Shown: positions 1 through 8,228, counted from the first letter of the stretch. The stretch is DNA of 18,145 bases from Planctomycetota bacterium (GCA_030740295.1 JASLXP010000786.1:1-18145); one strand, 5' to 3'. The notes: generated by a model not told the origin, from the letters alone. A program made the numbers and translations.

Positions 1-2665
1 CTTCCAGAGGGACCTTGAGCAAGCCTATGAGCTTTCCCTCTGCCAAGAGCCGCGAGGTGAAGGGGTAGGTCCCCACTTTCCTTTCCAGCGGGATACGGAT
101 CGGCAGGTCCAGGGCCGCGGCCGCGCCGGGTTTGACCTCGATGGCCTTCTCCGGCACATCCGGCCACGTCCCATCCACCGTGCTCTTAACGGTGACCGTG
201 CTGGCTGCATCGAACACGTCCGGCAACGTAATCTGTGCCATCTCTTCGGCCCCTCGCGCGATGGGTGAGAGCCGCAGGCCGCCATCGACAGGCTGGATGT
301 CCATCTTTCTACTATTGGGTTCAAAGAGCTCGACACGCTTGTCGAAGATCAGAGTCAGAGGGTTGTCAGAAATGGTCAGGAGCGATGCACCTCCAGCCGG
401 CGTGATCCGATGATTGCGACCGAAGAGATCCTGTGCGATGAACGGCGTTGTCCCACGGACAACAACGGTCTGCGGCGCAGCGGGTCTCTCCAGCCAGAGC
501 GCGCAGATGGTCTGGTCGCCCCGGTCGAATAGGTAGGCAATCGTGTTCGGAGTGGGGTGAAACGTTGCCCGGTAGTCGGAGAGATCGAAATTCTGCACCA
601 GGTTGTAGTAGGTCATGGCCTGCAGGACCGGCATCATCGTATCGCCCCCGTACTCCCATCCCCATGAGCCGATCGACCACCGGCCCGCACCCGGCGGATT
701 GCGAACCGCCGCCTTGGAGACACGGGGAATGCTCACCCGCTGCATGTACATGAAGCCGGAGGTCTGGGACCCGCCCAGGTCCGTCTGCTCCCTCAGGAAC
801 GGTTCCGCCAGGCGATCCCTCTGCTCTTCGTTGCACTGGTTGAAATAGTAGATGTGGTGCATGCCGTGCGCGAACGCATCGAGGTGAGCCAGGATCGTGT
901 CGCGGCTGTGTAACACCTGGTCGGCGCCGCCGACCTTGCAGAACTCGGTGGAGTAGAGCGGGGGCGGTTCTCGCTTGAGTTTCGTCCGGTAGAATTGCTG
1001 CAGCCGTTTCCATTCAGTCCAGTCCACGGACGAAGCGTAGACGTGCGTGTCATAGAAGTCAGCGTATTCATGGAGCTTGTTCTCGATGATGATCTCCACG
1101 TCCTTGCTCGGGTTCATTGACAGGCCGTAAGGCATGAACCCCACGGGCAGATTGGGCCATTCCGCCTTGATGGCCTTGTAGGCTTTTTTGTGAAGCTCGA
1201 TGGTGCGCGCATCGATGGGACGCTCCAGGCCGGACGGTACCACCCGCGCGACGGCCTGCCGATGGTGCCGGATATACGCGATGATGTACTCGACATACGG
1301 ATCGATCTTGAAAGTAAATTTGCCCGGCCGCAGGGGATCGGGAATCACACACTCGGGCGGCACCTGATCGCGAATCCACTTCTCCTGGCTGCGCTCCTGT
1401 TCGATGTTGGGGCAAAAGGTGAGGCGCGGCAGCGGGGGACGCTTCTTTCCAAAATTGTACGGGCCCGGATACTTTGGCTGGACCCGCTTCCAACTGTAGT
1501 CATAGACTTGGTTCCAGACCGCTCCTGTCTTGGCCGAGATGGACTGCCGCGCGTGCTTTGAATCGACATACTTCAGGCCCTCGGCAAAGTAAGTCAGCAC
1601 GAACCTGCTCTTTTCGTAGTCTTCGGGTTCCAGCTTTCGCGGGTTCACCACCCCGTAGGTAACCGTGTCAGAGGCGAGGACCTTACCGGCGCTTTCCAAC
1701 ACGATGTTGATGAAGAGCTCTCTTCCAACGGTTTTCGCGCCCTCGTCCTCGACTACCAGGGGCCGCAGCAGGTTGTGTTTGAATCTGCTCTTGTGGCGGC
1801 TTTTGTAGAACGCCGGATCAGCCACGGGCCTGGCATTCTCAAAAGGCGCCTCTCCCCTGGCCAGCACCAGATGCTCGAAATCGGTAACCTCGTATTTCAG
1901 CTTGCCCTTGATCCCTTTCAGCGCTTTGCCGTCGCTCGAGTAGAGGAGCACTTCCATGCGGATCGGGTCGTCCACGTAAAACAGATTGCCCATCACCGGC
2001 GTTGATATCTGCATTTTTAATTCAGTACCGGCTTCGCCCTGGGCCGGCGCCGCGTTGCGGGTTGCGTCGGCAGCTTCCTGGTCAGTCGCTTCCGTGACCA
2101 TCAGGTCGGTGAGGGCACACTCGCCCCGCAGGAGCGGCTTGGGCCAGTGGAATTTGATCCGAAAGGTTGCCCCTCGCGGCCGGCACAGCGCCTCGTAGTA
2201 TTTCCACACAAGCCCGTCACGGGTGAGCTTGCCCCAGAGATCGGACTTGCGGCCTTCGTCCCAGGGAATGGATCTCAAGTACCACGTCGTCCCCAGTTCT
2301 TTGCCGCCCTTGTCGTAGCTCAACACATCGATTACTGCCGCGTAAGAAAAATCACGCTGCACACGATAATTCTCCGCGGCCCAGAAACTGACCTTTACCG
2401 GTCTGCCCGTATTCGTTAACGGCGGTGACAGCCAGTGGCTGTTCTGCTCTTCGTCCTTCCATTGCTTGATGACCAGGCTCTTGGTGCCCTTGCGACGCGA
2501 CACGTCTGAAACAGATGCCTGCCCTTGCTTGGTCCAGCCCTTGAGGGCCCCGTCCGTTGCGAAGTCCGTCCTGAGCAGTTCTTGCGCCAGCAGCGGACCG
2601 CACAGCAACCATGTCATCCAGACGATCTCCCTGGCGATGCGCTGTTCTGATTTCACGTCTTTCAT
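1..2665 (-). CDS. Secreted clan-A glycoside hydrolase-like protein, C-terminus cut by window edge
   Basis: One uninterrupted frame runs from the ATG at 2665 to the window edge (888 codons, no stop), so the C-terminus lies outside. A GAGGAG site 6 nt upstream supports this start. Residues 1-28 look like a signal peptide: a basic start, then IVWMTWLLCGPLLA before QE. Residues ~30-190 read as a jelly-roll carbohydrate-binding-type domain, followed by a second beta-sandwich (~215-340). Residues ~350-680 resemble a clan GH-A TIM barrel: a helix like HKKAYKAIKAEWP, a strand DFYDTHVYAS, and YSTEFCK with Glu574 in the usual nucleophile place. The following sandwich (AYLFDRGDQTICALW, DLFGR, NPLTLIFD) is typical after such barrels. 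The usual Asn-Glu acid/base pair is not seen; Glu481 in SGLERP is the only nearby candidate. The gene lies 30 bp after the propeller gene on the same strand, probably one operon. Fold is inferred; substrate unknown. Confidence 0.75.
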   Translation of the reverse strand, partial: MKDVKSEQRIAREIVWMTWLLCGPLLAQELLRTDFATDGALKGWTKQGQASVSDVSRRKGTKSLVIKQWKDEEQNSHWLSPPLTNTGRPVKVSFWAAENYRVQRDFSYAAVIDVLSYDKGGKELGTTWYLRSIPWDEGRKSDLWGKLTRDGLVWKYYEALCRPRGATFRIKFHWPKPLLRGECALTDLMVTEATDQEAADATRNAAPAQGEAGTELKMQISTPVMGNLFYVDDPIRMEVLLYSSDGKALKGIKGKLKYEVTDFEHLVLARGEAPFENARPVADPAFYKSRHKSRFKHNLLRPLVVEDEGAKTVGRELFINIVLESAGKVLASDTVTYGVVNPRKLEPEDYEKSRFVLTYFAEGLKYVDSKHARQSISAKTGAVWNQVYDYSWKRVQPKYPGPYNFGKKRPPLPRLTFCPNIEQERSQEKWIRDQVPPECVIPDPLRPGKFTFKIDPYVEYIIAYIRHHRQAVARVVPSGLERPIDARTIELHKKAYKAIKAEWPNLPVGFMPYGLSMNPSKDVEIIIENKLHEYADFYDTHVYASSVDWTEWKRLQQFYRTKLKREPPPLYSTEFCKVGGADQVLHSRDTILAHLDAFAHGMHHIYYFNQCNEEQRDRLAEPFLREQTDLGGSQTSGFMYMQRVSIPRVSKAAVRNPPGAGRWSIGSWGWEYGGDTMMPVLQAMTYYNLVQNFDLSDYRATFHPTPNTIAYLFDRGDQTICALWLERPAAPQTVVVRGTTPFIAQDLFGRNHRITPAGGASLLTISDNPLTLIFDKRVELFEPNSRKMDIQPVDGGLRLSPIARGAEEMAQITLPDVFDAASTVTVKSTVDGTWPDVPEKAIEVKPGAAAALDLPIRIPLERKVGTYPFTSRLLAEGKLIGLLKVPLE

Positions 2666-2671
2666 CTGGTT

Positions 2672-2677
2672 CTCCTC
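2672..2677 (-). promoter_or_regulatory. Ribosome binding site of the clan-A hydrolase-like gene
   Basis: GAGGAG on the minus strand lies 6 nt before the ATG at 2665. It fixes the start and sits within the 30-bp gap after the stop of the upstream propeller gene, so translation re-initiates here even if both genes share one transcript. Confidence 0.7.
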
Positions 2678-2695
2678 ATTTTCAAGCGCCGACAT

Positions 2696-5515
2696 TCACT
2701 CCCGCGCAATAAGCTCAATGCCGGACAGAAGCGTCCGACCTTTGACTGGTGTGAGTTCAATCTCCATTCGTCCGCTCGATGATATTCCTTTGAACTCTCT
2801 AACCAGCGAACGCATGACGCTGTCGGCCTCGGCAAAAACGTTGAGAGCTTTACATACTTGCCGGCCCTGGAGCGCGACATCGAAGACCGAGTCTCTGTGG
2901 CCGGGCTCCACAGCGCAGAAGGTAAGCCGGACGATGTAGTTCGACTTTTTCAGGCCGCCGATGCTGACCTTGCTCAACCCTCTGACGCCGGACGCGGCTA
3001 CCCACGGCCAGCCGTTGCCGCCTTTGACCCATAAGGAATGCCGATAAAAGTATTCCACGTTCGCCGGTTCGGTTTTCACATCGATGGCAGGCGAAGGGCC
3101 TCCCGCGCCGGGCACATCCAGCCAGAGCGTGCCTCTGGCCAAACGATCGCCAGGCGCGCCGAAGTTAATCCCGATACGTTTGATCTCTGTGGGCTCCGAT
3201 TTCCCCCAGGACGCCCACTGTTCGAAGGTCTGCGGCATGCTGACCAGTGCGAGCGCGGTCGGCAGCGGGTAGCTGCACGTGCAGCCCTCGTAAAAGTAAG
3301 GGATGTTCAGAACCCCGTTTGCCGGAATGACGCTGTTGGTGCAGCCGGAGCGGGGCCCGCTGATATTGATCGTGCCGCTTTCCTGTGTTTTGTCATAAAA
3401 CGCTGCCGTGCCGGACCTCATGGTGAAGAGATTGCCGTAATCGAATCCCCCGTCGCAGCCATAGCTCTTGGGAAACCTGCGGGGCTCTTCCTTGCCGTTG
3501 AGTGGATTGACTCGCGTGCCTGGCTGTGGCGCATCCGGCGCCCAATGATCTATCTGCGACGGCGGCCGATACTGAGAAGGCTGTACTTCCTCAAGATCTG
3601 GTTTCGGAAGAACCTTGCGAACATCTTCGGTATCCGATTCACCCAATACCGTGCCCGTGTACACGTCCGTATAAATGGCCGGGGTCAGCCGGTAGTCTTT
3701 GCCACCTGCTCGTTTGTCAAAATCCTCGATCCATCTTTTCTTATGGGATGCCATGACACCGTTCAAGATTCTTGGTTGAGGCGATCTTTTGAAGAGGCCA
3801 ACGGTATCATCAAACCAGAGCACCCCGAGCGGCGCTTTGACCAGCGCGTCCCTACTTTTTGCCCAGTCGCCGAGGTAATCTGTCGCACCAGGCAACGCGC
3901 CTGCTCTGACGATTGAGACGAACCCGGCCGCGTGCCTCAGTTCTGCCCCGGGCAAATCCCCCAGGTTGATGCCCGGCCGATTCTTCGCAGTGAAACAGAG
4001 CCGTCCGCCATAGGGTCGGACGGAACGGAACAGTGTCTTGCACGCTTCCTGATCCGGCGAGCCATCGGTCCAGTAAATGAGCCGAGCGATGTAAGGCGGG
4101 AGATTCGAGCCATCCCCGTGAAGCACTGAAATGCGCGTGCCGTAAAGATCCAGGTCATCCAGTTGGCCCCGAATCTTTCCGCACTGTGTTTCATCGGTGT
4201 GAAATGCCAGCACATGGAGCTCGGTATGACCGGCAAACGATTCGAGGAAAGGTGAGCTGGGATTACCGACGATGGCTGTGAAGCCGTTCCTGCCGGAGTG
4301 ATCGAGTGCCTGCTTGAGGCCGTCAGGCAAGGATTCGGGCTTTGAGATTTCATACTTTTTTCGTTCATAGATCGCCGGCTCGGCCGTACTGTCTCCGAAG
4401 CAGTGAATGCTCCCATCGAGAGTCACCACAAAGGCCTTCCCATCCGCGGCGAGCATGGAATGGATAGTTCCCTTCACATTCCGAAAGCCGTCCGCGAAGC
4501 GAATGGTCTTGTCCTGGATGCGAACACTGTTTCTCGCCCCAGGCGTTCCGGTATTCTTGATCTGCCGATCTTCGTGACGATCCTGATTGACTTCTGAATC
4601 CAGTGTCAGCGTGCCGCGCCTGAGATTCTGGCCGTCTTCGGATCGCAAAACCGATGCGAACCACCCACCGGGGTCTCTGCCGGGCGCCGGCAAAGAGAAA
4701 TCATTCAGACGCCCTGACTTCAGATCGAACGTCGCAGGCAGCGCAGAGCCGCAGGGAACGATCAGGTCGTCGCCATTAATGACCAGGTAGCCCTGTGGAG
4801 TAAGCCCGCCGAATGCCTCTGCGTTATGAGGATGCTTGCCGTAAATGTATCCGGCCCGGTCGTTCCGCCAGATAACTTTGCCGGATTCGGCCTCGACACA
4901 ATAGACAAAGACTCCCTCAAACGACCAGACGCCCGCGGCAAAATACAGACGCCCATCTCGCAGCACAGGCCCACCCCGAATGGGCCACACAGAGATCAGC
5001 CGTCCGTTTCCCAGCAGCATTCGTTTGGACGGGACTGCGCGCAAGGTCCAGAGCACCTTCCCGTCTGACGCGTTCACGCAATACACCACGCCATCATCAG
5101 AGCCAAACCACACCTTTCCGTCACCAACAACAGGCGCGAATCGAATCGGCCCTCCCGCATACAAGCGCCACAGCACTTTACCTGTCTCCGTATCCATCGC
5201 GGTCAGGCTGTCGTTGTGTGAAGACGCCACGAACAGCCTCTTTTCCAGAACGACGGGCTCATAACCCCGATCAAAGTGGAGCCTCGCATTACGATACGCC
5301 GGCGTAAGTGCAGGCAGGTCACGACGCCAGAGGAGAGTCAGCGTTTCAGGTAACACCTCATCAGTCACCGCGCTGCGGAGCTCATCCTTCCGCCACATCG
5401 GCCAGTCGCCCGCGTCGAGAGTGCGAGATTGAATTGCCAGGAGTGTGAGATAGACAATCATGCGCAGCGGTTCCAGCCGGAGGAGGGAACGGAGTCTACC
5501 TGACGGCTCATACAT
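2696..5515 (-). CDS. PQQ-like beta-propeller protein with methyltransferase-like insert and malectin-like C-terminus
   Basis: From the ATG at 5515 the product is 939 aa. The start is uncertain: the frame is open to an ATG at 5608, and an internal ATG at 5461 begins directly at the hydrophobic stretch MIVYLTLLAI. At 5515 a GGGA lies very close upstream and the Arg-rich leader suits a signal peptide. Residues ~35-225 and ~345-375 hold PQQ/BamB-like repeats (DTETGKVLWRLYAGGPI, NASDGKVLWTLRAVP, AESGKVIW). Residues ~410-510 resemble a class I methyltransferase (ELHVLAF, LDLYGTRISVLHGD, LPPYIARLIYW, VRPYGG), but the glycine-rich SAM loop is replaced by VGNPSSPFLES. Later motifs (GATDY, VKAPLGVLWF, SYGCDGG, GCTCSYPLPTALAL) match, as I recall them, a large planctomycete propeller family. 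Residues ~777-939 are malectin-like. Probably exported and glycan-binding; catalysis is unproven. First gene of the minus-strand pair. Confidence 0.8.
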   Translation of the reverse strand: MYEPSGRLRSLLRLEPLRMIVYLTLLAIQSRTLDAGDWPMWRKDELRSAVTDEVLPETLTLLWRRDLPALTPAYRNARLHFDRGYEPVVLEKRLFVASSHNDSLTAMDTETGKVLWRLYAGGPIRFAPVVGDGKVWFGSDDGVVYCVNASDGKVLWTLRAVPSKRMLLGNGRLISVWPIRGGPVLRDGRLYFAAGVWSFEGVFVYCVEAESGKVIWRNDRAGYIYGKHPHNAEAFGGLTPQGYLVINGDDLIVPCGSALPATFDLKSGRLNDFSLPAPGRDPGGWFASVLRSEDGQNLRRGTLTLDSEVNQDRHEDRQIKNTGTPGARNSVRIQDKTIRFADGFRNVKGTIHSMLAADGKAFVVTLDGSIHCFGDSTAEPAIYERKKYEISKPESLPDGLKQALDHSGRNGFTAIVGNPSSPFLESFAGHTELHVLAFHTDETQCGKIRGQLDDLDLYGTRISVLHGDGSNLPPYIARLIYWTDGSPDQEACKTLFRSVRPYGGRLCFTAKNRPGINLGDLPGAELRHAAGFVSIVRAGALPGATDYLGDWAKSRDALVKAPLGVLWFDDTVGLFKRSPQPRILNGVMASHKKRWIEDFDKRAGGKDYRLTPAIYTDVYTGTVLGESDTEDVRKVLPKPDLEEVQPSQYRPPSQIDHWAPDAPQPGTRVNPLNGKEEPRRFPKSYGCDGGFDYGNLFTMRSGTAAFYDKTQESGTINISGPRSGCTNSVIPANGVLNIPYFYEGCTCSYPLPTALALVSMPQTFEQWASWGKSEPTEIKRIGINFGAPGDRLARGTLWLDVPGAGGPSPAIDVKTEPANVEYFYRHSLWVKGGNGWPWVAASGVRGLSKVSIGGLKKSNYIVRLTFCAVEPGHRDSVFDVALQGRQVCKALNVFAEADSVMRSLVREFKGISSSGRMEIELTPVKGRTLLSGIELIARE

Positions 5516-5793
5516 TTCCCTTTGATACACTTCTGAATCGCCTGCCTTTGATTCGCTTGCTTGCCCCTGTGCATCGAACACCGCCAAGTGGGGTTTAAAA
5601 ACACACATCGAAGTGATCGGGCTTGCGTCCTTTGTGGATTGAACGTGTACCGGCAGGTGGTTGGAATACGACAGTTAGTCCAGACCTCCCTCAGATTCCT
5701 CCGCCGATCACGCACAGGCATGCTTGAGACTGTTTCTGGATTGCATAGTCGAGACATGTAGAATCCACTTTTCAGGATCACCAAATATCTGTC
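5516..5793. other. Divergent intergenic region
   Basis: This 278-bp stretch separates the start of the minus-strand propeller gene from the plus-strand small acidic gene, so promoters for both must lie here. I see no convincing -35/-10 pair and no operator-like palindrome. Part of it is open in the frame of the propeller gene up to an ATG at 5608 and could be coding if that start is used. Confidence 0.4.
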
Positions 5794-6297
5794 ATGAGTC
5801 AACCCTCTGTTGAACATATCCTGAGCCTCATAGATCAGCTTCCGGAAGCCGATCGAGAGATCCTCCATGCACAGATCGGAGGCGGGAATGATAATGGGAA
5901 TTCTGCAGAACAGTCCGAGGAGTCATCCATTGAGCAAGCCATCGAGGCGAGCCGGCATCTGATGCAGTTGGAGCAGGATTGGGACGGCGAGGGCAGCCCA
6001 GGCTATACCGAAGAGACCTGGAAACGTGCAACAGAATTCATCCAGCGTTACAGTGGCAGTCTCCTGGTTGAGCACGGTTTTCAGATTGCAGTTCCTGAAA
6101 TTCTCCCTGGACCGGGAGGGAGTATCGATGTCCACTGGGAAAAGGATGCTTTTGAATTACTGGTGAACATTCCTGCTGATGCCGGTGAGCGGGCAGAATT
6201 CTACGGCGACGATTACGGCAGCATCTATATCAAGGGAAATCTAGACCTCTCCAAATTAAATAAGGGACTTGTCGAGTGGCTGCAGAGGGAGAACTGA
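5794..6297 (+). CDS. Small acidic protein of unknown function
   Basis: The product is 167 aa, acidic, with no signal peptide or membrane segment, so probably cytoplasmic. Residues 5-27 (VEHILSLIDQLPEADREIL) form a predicted helix like the N-terminal helix of small antitoxin-like proteins. A Gly/Asn/Ser/Glu-rich linker (29-45) follows. The core (50-165) has motifs that look conserved: QLEQDWDGEGSPGYTEETW (58-76), PEILPGPGGSIDVHW (101-115), a strand ELLVNIPA and FYGDDYGSIYIKG (136-148). I have an impression of similar orphan proteins scattered among bacteria, but no named family. There is no clear ribosome site before the ATG. It diverges from the propeller gene and is followed by the nested inverted repeats. 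No partner gene is seen immediately downstream, which weakens a toxin-antitoxin reading. Confidence 0.65.
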   Translation: MSQPSVEHILSLIDQLPEADREILHAQIGGGNDNGNSAEQSEESSIEQAIEASRHLMQLEQDWDGEGSPGYTEETWKRATEFIQRYSGSLLVEHGFQIAVPEILPGPGGSIDVHWEKDAFELLVNIPADAGERAEFYGDDYGSIYIKGNLDLSKLNKGLVEWLQREN

Positions 6298-6484
6298 GAT
6301 CCTGGCAGGTGCTGATCATGTTAAGGCGGTCCTGCAGAATCATTCTACCACTGGCACGAACAGATCTGCTCGAATCATAGTCAGACATCTTACCGCGATG
6401 AATGCCATCCCGATGACTCTAGTCCCAGAGCAAGCGCGGTTTTCATTTCTTCGTTTCTTTACGCTGAAAGCGTTAAAGAACGTA

Positions 6485-6514
6485 GCCCAGGGCAAGCGTA
6501 GCGCCGCCCTGGGT
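6485..6514. repeat. Left REP-like hairpin
   Basis: GCCCAGGGC (6485-6493) pairs with GCCCTGGGT (6506-6514) across a 12-nt loop (one G-T wobble). The 5' half lies within the outer 39-nt arm. Confidence 0.6.
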
Positions 6515-6535
6515 CCGCATGCCGACGCGCAACCT

Positions 6536-6633
6536 ATGCCCACAGCGCAAAAGCTCCACATCAGAAAGGCCTCAAACATCCATATATGGATGTCTGAGGC
6601 CTTTCTGATGTGGAGCTTTTGCGCTGTGGGCAT
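6536..6633. repeat. 98-bp near-perfect palindrome
   Basis: The arms 6536-6584 and 6585-6633 are reverse complements with no spacer and one mismatch (A at 6575 opposite C at 6594), so 48 of 49 positions pair. The centre is CCATATATGG. Pairing stops abruptly at 6535/6634. It could extrude as a cruciform, or in RNA form a very long hairpin between the small acidic gene and the BamB-like gene. Confidence 0.9.
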
Positions 6634-6653
6634 TCTATCTTTTTGCTGACGTT

Positions 6654-6693
6654 ACCCAGGGCGTCGTTCGCCACCGCTCACTGTGCCCTGGGC
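6654..6693. repeat. Right REP-like hairpin
   Basis: ACCCAGGGC (6654-6662) pairs with GCCCTGGGC (6685-6693) across a 22-nt loop, with one wobble or mismatch at the end. It mirrors the left hairpin on the far side of the palindrome, and its 3' half lies in the outer arm. Confidence 0.55.
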
Positions 6694-6877
6694 TACGTTC
6701 TTTAACGCTTTCAGCGTAAAGAGGTCTCACCTGAAATGACCCGCATGCCTGGTCGAACCTGTGCCCGGCAAAAGGGATACAGAAAATCGCGCTTGTTTTG
6801 ACTCTGGTACTGCAACGACACCAATTCACTTTTCATATATTTTGCAGTCGTACCTTTTCGCACTTCCTTCTCAATAC

Positions 6878-8107
6878 ATGCGACACATTTCCCGATTAAC
6901 ACTTCTGTTTTCCTTACTCGTCCAGACCTCCCATGCAGAAGAGAGAAACTGGCCCGGCTGGCGCGGCCCGCGCGGTGACGGCTCTACTTTGAACAAAGGG
7001 CTGCCGACAACCTGGAGCAGTACGGAGAATATCGTCTGGAAGGCGCCGGTGGATGGCCTTGGTCACGCCTCACCAATCATCTGGGGTGATCGGCTGTTCA
7101 CCGTTTCGGCGATTCAGGAAACCAGCGAACGAATCCTGATCTGCCTCGATCGTGAGAACGGTAAAAGGCTCTGGCAGAAAACAGTGCTGAAGTCTCCCTT
7201 TGAAAAAATCCATCGGCTGAACAGCCGCGCTTCCAGTACGCCTGTCACTGACGGCGAGCATGTTTACGTTTCATTTCTTGACAAAGACCAAATGTACATC
7301 GCGGCCTATGACTTTGACGGCAAGAGATTGTGGGAGAAACGGCCGGGCATCTTTTCGAGTGTCCACGGCTACTGTTCGAGTCCGATTCTGTGGAAGGAAA
7401 AGCTCATTATTAACGGGGACCACGACGGCGATGCGTATATCGTCGCGCTGGACAAAACGAACGGGAAAACTCTCTGGAAAACGATGCGACCAAACAAGAC
7501 GCGCAGCTACTGTACGCCGATTATTCGCAACATTGACGGACGCAACCAGATGGTTCTTTCCGGGAGTAAAAGTGTGGCGAGCTATGACCCGGATACCGGG
7601 GAGCAGCATTGGGTGATCGACGGTCCTACCGAGCAGTTTGTCGCCTCACTCGTGTACAACGGCGATTTGCTTTTCATGACGTCCGGCTATCCCGAGCTTC
7701 ACATGCTTGCGATCGATCCACGGGGCGAAGGCAACGTCACGCAGACGCACGTTAAGTGGCGGACGACGAAGGGCTGTTCGTACGTCCCGAGCCCCATCTC
7801 CATCGGGCCGTATTTTCTCGTCGTTTCAGACAAGGGTTTTGCGAGCTGCTTTGATGCGAAGACCGGGAAGCGGCACTGGATGCAACGGATTGGCAAGCGG
7901 TTCAGCGCGTCCCTTATCTCATCGAACGGCCTGGTGTATTTCCTCTCCGATTACGGGTACACGACCGTGGTCAAGGCCGGCATAAAATACGAGGCCGTCG
8001 CGGTGAACAAACTCGGCGAAAAGACCTACGGCTCGCCGGCCGTCAGCGGCAGCCAGATCTTTATCCGCGGATTTGACCACATTTATTGCATCGGGAATGG
8101 CGAGTAA
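6878..8107 (+). CDS. Secreted PQQ-like (BamB-like) beta-propeller protein
   Basis: The ATG at 6878 gives 409 aa with a clean signal peptide (MRHISRLTLLFSLLVQTSHA, cleavage before EE). The frame is open upstream to 6761, but that extension would bury the leader. The mature protein opens with NWPGWRGPRGDG, the usual start of this exported propeller family, followed by repeats of the PQQ/BamB type: HASPIIWGDRLFTVSA, LDRENGKRLWQ, PVTDGEHVYVSF, DFDGKRLW, LDKTNGKTLWK, YDPDTGEQHW, FDAKTGKRHW and a closing YGSPAVSGSQIFIRG. The length fits an 8-bladed, propeller-only protein. No quinone-enzyme active-site signature is evident, so a binding or scaffold role is more likely than dehydrogenase activity. 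It has no Shine-Dalgarno site. The next gene is convergent with a 121-bp gap. Confidence 0.88.
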   Translation: MRHISRLTLLFSLLVQTSHAEERNWPGWRGPRGDGSTLNKGLPTTWSSTENIVWKAPVDGLGHASPIIWGDRLFTVSAIQETSERILICLDRENGKRLWQKTVLKSPFEKIHRLNSRASSTPVTDGEHVYVSFLDKDQMYIAAYDFDGKRLWEKRPGIFSSVHGYCSSPILWKEKLIINGDHDGDAYIVALDKTNGKTLWKTMRPNKTRSYCTPIIRNIDGRNQMVLSGSKSVASYDPDTGEQHWVIDGPTEQFVASLVYNGDLLFMTSGYPELHMLAIDPRGEGNVTQTHVKWRTTKGCSYVPSPISIGPYFLVVSDKGFASCFDAKTGKRHWMQRIGKRFSASLISSNGLVYFLSDYGYTTVVKAGIKYEAVAVNKLGEKTYGSPAVSGSQIFIRGFDHIYCIGNGE

Positions 8108-8228
8108 CTTGAAACCTCGTTTCTCGTAGTTTCCTCGAGCTCATCATCACACGCTGGCACCCCTGGGAAGCTCTCAAACATCTCCGTGCGATGCAGAGAA
8201 GGCATTCCCGCTCAGTGTACGCTGACTG

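Larger units (their letters stand above)
6456..6722. repeat. Nested inverted repeat with 39-nt outer arms (REP/MITE-like)
   Basis: The left arm 6456-6494 is the exact reverse complement of 6684-6722, 39 of 39 bases. Inside the arms, GCCCAGGGC-type words form a local hairpin on each side. The segments between the arms and the central palindrome differ in length (6495-6535, 41 nt; 6634-6683, 50 nt) and only partly match, so the whole is not a simple fold-back. It contains no transposase gene. The arrangement resembles two mirrored REP-like units, as in BIME or non-autonomous MITE elements. I believe similar CCCAGGGC hairpin repeats are common between genes in Planctomycetota and Verrucomicrobiota, but that is recollection. 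Confidence 0.75.
6298..6877. other. 580-bp non-coding stretch with nested inverted repeats
   Basis: No convincing gene lies between the small acidic gene and the BamB-like gene. ORFs here on both strands are by-products of the palindrome and encode nearly the same peptide in both directions. The central part (6456-6722) is a nested inverted-repeat structure, listed separately. The last ~155 bp before 6878 must carry the promoter of the BamB-like gene unless transcription enters from upstream; no clear promoter or ribosome site is recognisable. Confidence 0.6.

Noticed and set aside
25..2612. Several overlapping medium-length minus-strand ORFs, which could suggest a gene broken by frameshifts
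   Set aside because: They are in the two other minus frames. The third minus frame is open without a stop from 2665 to the window edge and reads as a coherent secreted protein, so there is one intact but incomplete gene.
3038..3916. 292-aa plus-strand ORF
   Set aside because: Antisense to the propeller protein gene, whose family motifs are clear; no recognisable domain in the plus frame.
5458..5868. 136-aa minus-strand ORF crossing the divergent intergenic region
   Set aside because: It overlaps the starts of two better supported genes in other frames and has no domain or ribosome site.
6269..6649. ORFs on both strands through the palindrome, encoding near-identical peptides (PTAQKLHIRKAS)
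   Set aside because: A palindrome in a suitable frame yields the same peptide on both strands; no ribosome site or domain supports a gene.
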